64,000 nucleotides of DNA from Larix sibirica (Eukaryota; Streptophyta; Pinopsida; Pinales; Pinaceae), in the NCBI GenBank assembly GCA_004151065.3, contig NWUY0303637657.1, forward strand, positions 2,620 to 66,619, in the 5' to 3' direction. Numbering within the stretch: the first letter of the stretch is position 1; every line of letters starts with the position of its first letter. The notes under the pieces were generated by a model. It was not told the origin of the DNA and did no database searches. It saw nothing but the letters and a program-made list of their open reading frames with translations. The translations under genes were made by a program, and so were the position numbers. Shown in pieces: positions 57,289 to 64,000 of the stretch.

Positions 57289-57305
57289 TGAATCAACGTA
57301 AGTAA
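57289..57305. repeat. 17-bp dispersed motif, copy B
   Basis: Exact second copy of 'TGAATCAACGTAAGTAA'; see 24,541. Confidence 0.85.
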
Positions 57306-57389
57306 CAATGGAACCAATCACATTCTCTCTAGCTAACTTAACTAGGCTTTCACCACCTTACTAAGGCTAATCACTTACCCTACTGGCTT

Positions 57390-57428
57390 ATATTACGCTT
57401 GAACTCTAAGTCCGGATGTAGACACCCA
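57390..57428. repeat. Short dispersed repeat, copy B
   Basis: 'TATTACGCTTGAACTCTAAG' then 'TCCGGATGTAGACA', matching 33,953-33,992. Confidence 0.75.
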
Positions 57429-57449
57429 CCGTAAGGCGGGGCACTCAAA

Positions 57450-57780
57450 GTCTAAAATTGCTAGTGTCCATGCCAATTCTTGCCGATAGTCAATAGTCCA
57501 TGATGCCAGGAGTCTTAGTTGATCCAGGAGTATTTGCTAGTCATTTACAGTAGTCAGTGTAAGAGCTAGAAGGTGCAGCAAATAGCTATAGTCCGTGCGA
57601 TAAAACCCCGCGTCAGTGCAACTAGAACCTATGTCAATGCATGAAGAAGCTCTGGTCGATGCATTCATGCATGAATGAAGGAAGTCAGCTCTTGTCAGTT
57701 CAGCTTGTCATTTCTAGTCTCATTGATTTAAGCTCTAGTCAGTGCCGCCAAGTAATCAGTGTAACCAGTCATAGCCAACC
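57450..57780. repeat. Degenerate short tandem repeat (TAGTCAGTG type)
   Basis: Recurring 'CTAGTGTCCATG', 'AATAGTCCATGATG', 'TAGTCAGTGTAAGAGCTAGA', 'CTCTAGTCAGTGCC' and 'TAATCAGTGTAACCAGTC' at irregular 25-40 bp spacing. Confidence 0.6.
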
Positions 57781-59071
57781 GGTCATTCCCCGTAGCAGCA
57801 GCCCTCGAACTAGACCGATACGACCTTGGGGACATTTACCTGGGCTAGATCGAAGGAATGAAAATATTACATACATTAATTTGCAAGAGGTAGGCTCGCC
57901 AGTCATACATAGCCAATGACATTCTGTCATTACCAGGAGACCTAACCAGGGGACTATACCCCTCGAACCTCGAACCTCAACCCAATACTTCTATCTACTA
58001 ATACTATATACCTGGACCTTTACTTGATACACTCTCTACCTATATCCTCTTTTCATTTCCTATTATTAGTGCAACCGGGACTCACCACCCATAAGTAGTG
58101 CATTGGGCTACGGACGCCTCTGCTTAAAATGCTGTACTCTAAGTCTCAAGTGCTAGTGGTGTTGCCCATAGAACTTATCCGTAGTTCTAATTAGCTGTAA
58201 TAATTAGAATAATAAGTTTTACCCTCATTCATTCCCGGTCTATGCAAGTAAGCCGTAATGGTCCCCAGTTGGGAGCAATTAAATAAAAACGCTAGTTGAT
58301 GCTTTCATCTACTAAAGTCAGGTGCCAATGCCGAATCTGGGCAATGCTAATCCATTTGATTGAATCAGAGAAATATACGTCGCCATACATAGAGAATATA
58401 ATTTCATTTGCCTGCCTGCAGAAGAGCTAGAACCCTCTTATTCTCATCAGCCAGCAATACAAGTGAGAGCCATAGCAGAGTTGCTCAATTCAATGGGACA
58501 CACATTTGCCGTCCCCTCCACCCATGAAGGAACGCAAAAAGACAGACAGGCCAGAGAGGGAGGAAGGATAACAAACCAGATGGAGCAACAAGAGCAGAGG
58601 TTTTGACTTAACCCGTTGCCTAAGCTTCTACTGCCACCTGCCTTATTATATGGGGAAATTATCTGAAATGCATTAAATAAGCTATTTGCAAAAAAGAAAA
58701 AGAAAGTTCTGGAACCCGGATGAAACCCGCTCTGTGACCACCTAAAGAAACACCCGCGTACTTAGGGGATAGATAGAAACAGTCTTTTGATAGGGGTGGT
58801 CCCACATCACATGATACCCATTAAATCCATACCCCCCGGTCAATACATACCCGAGATAAGGTCCCCAGCGTTTCCACCTGAAGAGAAGATATTTAGCCAT
58901 GGAGACGTACAGAAGTCCACCCAGGATTGAGGAGCGAGACCCCTCAGCTAAGCAATGTACCGGGGAAGGGGGGAATTACAGAGTTATAGGAAGGGGGATG
59001 GAGCTATGGAGAGATAGATTTTTGAAATATAAAAAAAAGAGAAAAAATAGAGTGGGCAAGTTCAACTATTT
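57781..59071. other. No gene recognised
   Basis: The 81-codon frame at 58,899-59,144 is Arg/Gly-rich and unidentified. It includes the CGTACCTC copy at 59,072. Confidence 0.5.
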
Positions 59072-59110
59072 CCGAGGTACGAGGGAATACACCGAAGGGT
59101 CGTATAGATG
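59072..59110 (-). repeat. CGTACCTC dispersed motif, copy 5
   Basis: Minus strand 'TTCCCTCGTACCTCGGA'. The adjacent + strand 'GGGTCGTATAGAT' (59,097-59,109) matches 13 bases of the second module at 33,412-33,424, here in the opposite relative orientation. Confidence 0.8.
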
Positions 59111-59735
59111 CGATATTAAAGGAATGGGAATTTCATTCCCATAATCTCATGCAAGAACTAAACCTATACCTTTGGAGGATAGGAACTGACAACTCCCTGT
59201 CGGTCGTCAAGCTATAGATAAACTCCCCTATTGGGTCGTCACACTAAAGTAAATTTACCATAGTCTAACAATATGATTTTCTCTTAGGCGAAGCAAAGCG
59301 TGAACAGTTATTGTATTTTCTACGCTATATTGGGGTATATTTCCGTATATAAAAAGCTGTTGTAACTCATTATTGAAGATGATGTATAGATAGACGTAAA
59401 TAAATTAGCATTCGATCAATGTATATATTATTATGGCTTTCACTGGGTAAAAGTTAATCGTGTAGATAAGCGATATCGGCTGTATGACACAGCAAGGACG
59501 TATATATGCAATATCATTTGCATGGGCTTGATCTACTACTATAGCAGCAAATTTGAACTGAGGAATAAGGGTAACTTATTCAGAGCAGAATAGTTATTAC
59601 CACTATATTATATGTGCAAGTATAGAGGAAGTATAGAGCTATAATATAGGGTATAGGTTGGTTAGAGGGCCAAGGGCACAGAGGTGTAGGAGGTAGACCC
59701 AATAGCTGCTGCAGCAGATAGTTAACATAGCCTTA

Positions 59736-59774
59736 TTCATAGATTCATAATTCATAGATTCATAGATTCATAGT
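59736..59774. repeat. 10-bp tandem repeat (AGATTCATAG)
   Basis: 'TTCATAGATTCATAATTCAT' then 'AGATTCATAGATTCATAG', nearly perfect. Confidence 0.9.
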
Positions 59775-59918
59775 TTATGTATAGGAGCATAGTATTCATT
59801 TGGCAAGGACGTATCAATGCTATCGTATGTGAAAACGTCTAGATGCAACTAGGTGTTCATATATGTGATAGTGACTTTACTTTTGTGAAATGTAGTTTTG
59901 GAACATTACAATGAAATA

Positions 59919-59960
59919 ATTCCCTCGTACCTAATAAAAGGCCCTACGGGGTCGTAGATA
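59919..59960 (+). repeat. CGTACCTC dispersed motif, copy 6
   Basis: 'ATTCCCTCGTACC' then 'TAATAAAAGGCCCTACGGGG' and 'TCGTAGAT'. The two modules are fused with the middle part deleted, compared with 33,332-33,430. Confidence 0.8.
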
Positions 59961-62584
59961 TGCCATACTATGTTTCAACTGTTGATCGGACTACGTGTAG
60001 AAGAAAGTAAAGCCCTAGGCGGGAATATTTATGTGAGAACGTCTAGATGGCAATATATTAAATTATTGACACTTATAAACTACTAATGCTAATTAGAACT
60101 AGTGCGCTATATACCCAACTATACTTTTAGATTACTTGCCTTTGTTTGAGGACATCTTATCCTGGTACTGATATTTTATTTGGCAAGGACGTCTCCATGG
60201 CGATATCACATCATAATTAACATGATTTAACATATACGGAACTAGAGTTACTTGGTTGGTGGTAGATCAACAAGTGTGAAACGTATAGATATAGTTTTGA
60301 CCTGCCCCATAGCTGCTGCCCAGTTCATCGCTTTAGCAGCTCATGGTTGATCACAATTACCACCAGGCCGACATGACCAGGGAGATAAGGGCTTATTGAG
60401 ACTTGCCTACAGGTCCATAACATGTTCTTCTGCAAGGACTACTTCTCCATGCTGATATCGTAATTAATAATTAATAGGTGGGTTGTAGTAGTAGGACTGC
60501 TATGAGGTCTGCGGACAAGAAGGTAAAACGTCTATATGTTTATATCATATAGTAACACGTCTATATGCATGCAATTCTCACTATGGCAAGTAGTTTTTAT
60601 TCTTCCGCGTAAGTTATCTATTTAGTCCCATGCCTGAAGCAGCTGTATTAGACCAGTATGAGTTATTAGTTCATATGGACTGGCTTATGTGTCTCTGTAG
60701 TACCGGCATTTGGATCACCTCTTTGGCTTCAGCCTTACTATATTATTGGCTTCGGTCGGATTGTTGTGCATATCAGGCTAGGTTTCCCAACTAGCTAGGT
60801 ATTCTTCTTATCCTATGAAGAATGGAGACACTACTTTGGATGGAGTAAGAGTTGCAGGTTGTAGTAGGTAAAGCTGCTATGGGCGAGATGTCTGCGAGGA
60901 GTTAGTCGTTAGTATGAGGTTTCCAAGGCAAGGTCTTCTCCATGGATGCAAGTATCATATGTAATCTAGTAGAATTAGATCCGGGGAACAACGTACGTAT
61001 CTATGCGATTCTAAGTTCACGTAGCCAGTATAGGTAGATATGCAATTGAAACCTGTTTATTTAAGAAGCCAGGTAAACTTCAGATAGAGTCTCACCCATT
61101 GAACTACTTCTGCTGCACTACGGCGAGAAAGGGTTGAAAGCAAGCTAATTTTTGTTCACATTGTCCCGTTCTAGAAAAACTTATCCATGCAATTATAAGT
61201 TCACTATGCTGCCAGTATCATAGGCAAGGTTCTAAGCTCTCTCTTCCGGCATGTCAGCTATGGAAGGTCTGGGTGCAGCAAAGGCATACCAGCCACAGAG
61301 AAACGAACTCCAAGGGTATAGTTCATTACAGAGAATCTCCTTTTTTGATCCCAGATAGCTTAGTTTTCATCGGGCTATAGCAGACTGGGGCTAGACAAGG
61401 TCAATGTATCCATGCAATTAGAGGATATGTTAATATGCCAGTATAGCATGTTAAAAACCTAGATATGCAATTGAAACCTGCCCCATAGCAGTTCCACTTA
61501 GTTAGATATGCCCGTAGTATTGTATGTGAAAGCCAGTATTGTATGTTAAAACTTTATAACAATATCGTACGTGAAATGATTTATCTGGTTCAACTGGAAG
61601 TAGTGCATCATCATGGGCTTATACGGCTCTAGCAGCAGCAGCTCCGGTAGGAGGCACCCGCCCAATAGCAGCATAGTTTCATGTGTCAATGGACCCTGGC
61701 AATGGACAAGAAGGTAAACTTCTCGATGCCAATATAGTACATTCAAACTTATCCATTCCAATATTGTATAGTAACATTTTGGGGTAGTAGGTCAGGTTCA
61801 TGGCAAGTTCTGCAGGATGGTTCTCTATCGCCTAAACCTAAACGCCAAGGTCAACTTCCGGAATTGGCATTATGACTAAATAAGAATCTCCAACCCCAAA
61901 AAAACCAGTCCCAGTATAGTATGTTAAACCCAGTATAGCATGTGAAAATCTATGCAAGTAGATATATGGTGATGTAGATATGGTTATATTTTATATGAAC
62001 ATGTCTATTAGGTGTTCAGCTGCTATGAGGTCTGCTGCAGCAGGTTAGGTTTCCCAGCTAGCTAGGTCTTAGGCGATCTCGTCTAGGAACACTAGTATGA
62101 ACTACCCTAAGTAGAGTAGAAACCAAGTGGATATGGCAGCAGTATCAGTAGTCCCTGTGACATTTACCTGTAGTCCCTGTGAATAGGCCCTTCCAAGTAA
62201 GTGGTGGCAACGACCTCCTGGGATGTGATGGTGGAGTTCACCTGCACTAACCATTTTGATGTTAAAACGTCTATATGGCAACAGCATCTGTTAAAGCCAA
62301 TAGAGTATGTGAAAACTTATCCATATCCAGCGATCAGCTATGTGAGGTGGAGAATAAAGAGGTGGGTGTCGAAGAATATGGTTCCATATAGGTTTTGTAA
62401 ACGTCCATATGCAACATCATATATTAACCTGTAGATATGCGTTTTAAGCCTGAGCATATTATTCACTTGTTCTTCTGCGGACAAGGTAAAACGTATGTAT
62501 GCGACATAATATAGGGAAATAAATTAATATCTATGCTTGGGGACCATCCGGTTGCCCAATCACTGAGTGTTATTCAAACCATAG

Positions 62585-62675
62585 CAGTACCAGATCAGAA
62601 ACCAAACCTACAGCCAGCCCAGATCAGAAACCAAAACTACTTTCCTTCCTTGGCAGTACCAGATCAGGGACCTAC
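62585..62675. repeat. CAGATCAGAAACCAAA tandem repeat
   Basis: 'CAGATCAGAAACCAAA' at 62,591 and 62,620 and the diverged 'CAGATCAGGGACC' at 62,660; 'CAGTAC' precedes the first and third. Confidence 0.85.
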
Positions 62676-64000
62676 CTACGTATAAAATCATTTACAGACA
62701 GCACGCAGGGTTTTTTATTATATTTCTTATTTATTTCCCGGGACAGAGCCTGCTTATCTCCTTGGGTAGAGTGGTTTAAAGCGCAAATTGTGGTTTTCTA
62801 CGGTCTGAATCCCACCTGATCTTCGCTAAGGTAGGTGTGATCGCTATTGTTGGGATAACACACACAAGTTTCTATCATTTTGGCTATTGTTTGTTGGCAG
62901 GCTCAGTTGGCATCAACCGGTCCCGCCATACCCCAACCGCATGAATTATGTCGGCCCAGGGATTGGTCCAGCAGGTGAGGAAGTCACGGAGTTACTTCCC
63001 AGCTATTTTCATATATCTCCTATCCACCTTGCCCTCCTCCTGAAGTACTTTCTCTTTGTTTTATTCCATCCATTAAGTTACTGGTTGTAGTCAGGGGGGT
63101 ATTTTTCATTTCATATATATAGAGTAGATATATTATTAATTCTAGATATTATATAATATAGAATAGATCTAGAACGTCTTTTTTCTTTTTTATTGATCCG
63201 GCAGGCACGCTTCGTTGTTATTTATATATAGTGGTCCGTGAGTACTGAAATGAGGAGCACTCATCACTCACTCTAGCAGCACAAATAGTATAGGGGAGCA
63301 AGACCTATAGAGGTGGTGGAGTTCTAACCGAATTAAACCCGTTATTTGAGTGGGCGATAGTTCAGTAGGGCTGTTGTTCGGCCTTATAGGGCTAATTTAC
63401 CTAATAGGTGTTTCGGGCTGTGCTTTTTATAGAGTATTTACCTCCCAAGGCTCTGCTGTGTGGGGTGACTTTTTACCCCCTTAGTTTTCCAGGTGCCTTA
63501 AAAGCATTCCATCTACTGGGTTGTTGTTCCCTTGAACCAGTGCCATTTCCTCACCCTCCGAAGTCAGGTGAGCCATTTCCTCGTGTTTTTTAGATATCCG
63601 CATCCCTATTTCTTATTGAAGGGAGACTGTCTTCATAGTGGTTTACTCATAAACCCATGGCTCCTATCTGTTATCATTGAAGCCCATGAGTAGATATATA
63701 AAAGGAGGTGGTGCTCTAAGCCTTGCCTTTTTAGCCGGAAAGCTTGGGACTACTTATTGCTCTCATAAGATGACTAACTGTTGGAGGATTTAATAACTAA
63801 ACTAGTATATCATTAATAGAAGGAAGAGTCTAATTATTTCCTTTCTATTTTTTATTTACTAAGTTCAGTATAAGTATAGTATAAGATCCTCATATTGGTG
63901 GAGAAGATGTTCATTAAATCTCCACTTAGACCTCATTAAATTCAGGTAGATTAAATCAAATAATAGAGAAACCCCCTAAAATGCAGTTTTTTACGGCAAA
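62676..64000. other. No gene recognised
   Basis: 'TCTAGATATTATATAATATAG' region at 63,142-63,175 can form an A+T-rich hairpin. The frames at 62,887 and 63,408 are unrecognised. Confidence 0.5.

Larger units (their letters stand above)
59300..62550. repeat. Large quasi-tandem array built on GGCAAGGACGTCTATATGCAATATCATATGT-like units
   Basis: Recognisable units start near 59,493, 59,802, 60,031, 60,182, 60,274, 60,432, 60,523, 60,925, 61,396, 61,700, 62,262, 62,390 and 62,470. Each carries some of these ordered blocks: 'GGCAAGGACGT', C(T/A)NNATGN, CAATATCATATGT, GAAAACGTCTA, 'CCTGCCCCATAGC' (60,302; 61,478) and 'AGGTTTCCCAGCTAGCTAGG' (62,044; variant 60,782). Spacing varies from about 80 to 470 bp, so units have been shuffled and partly deleted. 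A single related block is at 33,480-33,570, with 'GTAGTAGGTCTAGCTGCTAT' and 'GCAGGTTAGGTTTCC'. No gene is seen. Confidence 0.75.

Noticed and set aside
62758-62825. tRNA-like string 'GGGTAGAGTGGTTTAAAGCG ... GAATCCCACC'
   Set aside because: The D-arm-like part is suggestive, but the acceptor stem, anticodon stem and T-arm do not pair; not reported as a tRNA.

Overview
This window looks like part of a very large plant mitochondrial genome, most likely a gymnosperm (conifer-type) one. The grounds are indirect. No standard mitochondrial gene, intact rRNA or tRNA was recognised in 64 kb. Almost all of the sequence is non-coding and built from short, degenerate, dispersed and tandem repeats. The only protein-coding signals are decayed fragments of nuclear-type LTR retrotransposons (Ty3/gypsy and Ty1/copia) and one broken group II intron-type reverse transcriptase. 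Two short segments resemble the 3' end of plant mitochondrial small-subunit rRNA. A nuclear insertion of mitochondrial DNA (NUMT) or another giant plant mitogenome cannot be excluded from the sequence alone.

Layout. 1-3,100: anonymous mosaic DNA with a copy of the 'AAGCCCGGCCC' dispersed repeat near 2,040. 3,100-4,700: nested short tandem repeats. 5,000-12,400: a 7.4-kb A+T-rich block with no long open frame and strong enrichment of the word AGCTTA, interrupted by a different island at about 7,850-8,160 and closed by a 36-bp tandem repeat. 12,460-16,540: a rearranged retrotransposon, with a gypsy gag on the + strand between decayed acidic and coiled-coil frames on the - strand. 17,000-22,600: higher-complexity DNA with a copia RT fragment (-), an rrn18-3'-like segment and the broken group II-type RT/maturase (20,193-21,630).

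22,600-27,000 is repeat mosaic. 27,200-28,050 holds a gypsy RT to RNase H fragment. 28,140-29,060 is a quasi-tandem array. 29,900-53,000 is almost entirely mosaics of related repeats, including a G/T-rich island (30,260-30,540), a three-base-periodic Ala/Ser/Thr/Gly/Asn frame (38,738-39,336, with a relative at 49,575-49,740), and a large hairpin (49,782-49,887). 53,460-53,864 is a Cys/Gly-rich open frame. 53,874-57,110 contains two back-to-back decayed gypsy elements: zinc knuckle-protease (-) and protease-gag-start of RT (+). 59,300-62,550 is a long array built on 'GGCAAGGACGT...ATATCATATGT' words, whose relatives occur at 32,460, 34,030 and 42,170.

Nothing here appears to be an expressed, intact gene. 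The biology visible is of a genome that takes in nuclear retroelement DNA and grows by local duplication and reshuffling of short repeats, followed by slow decay.
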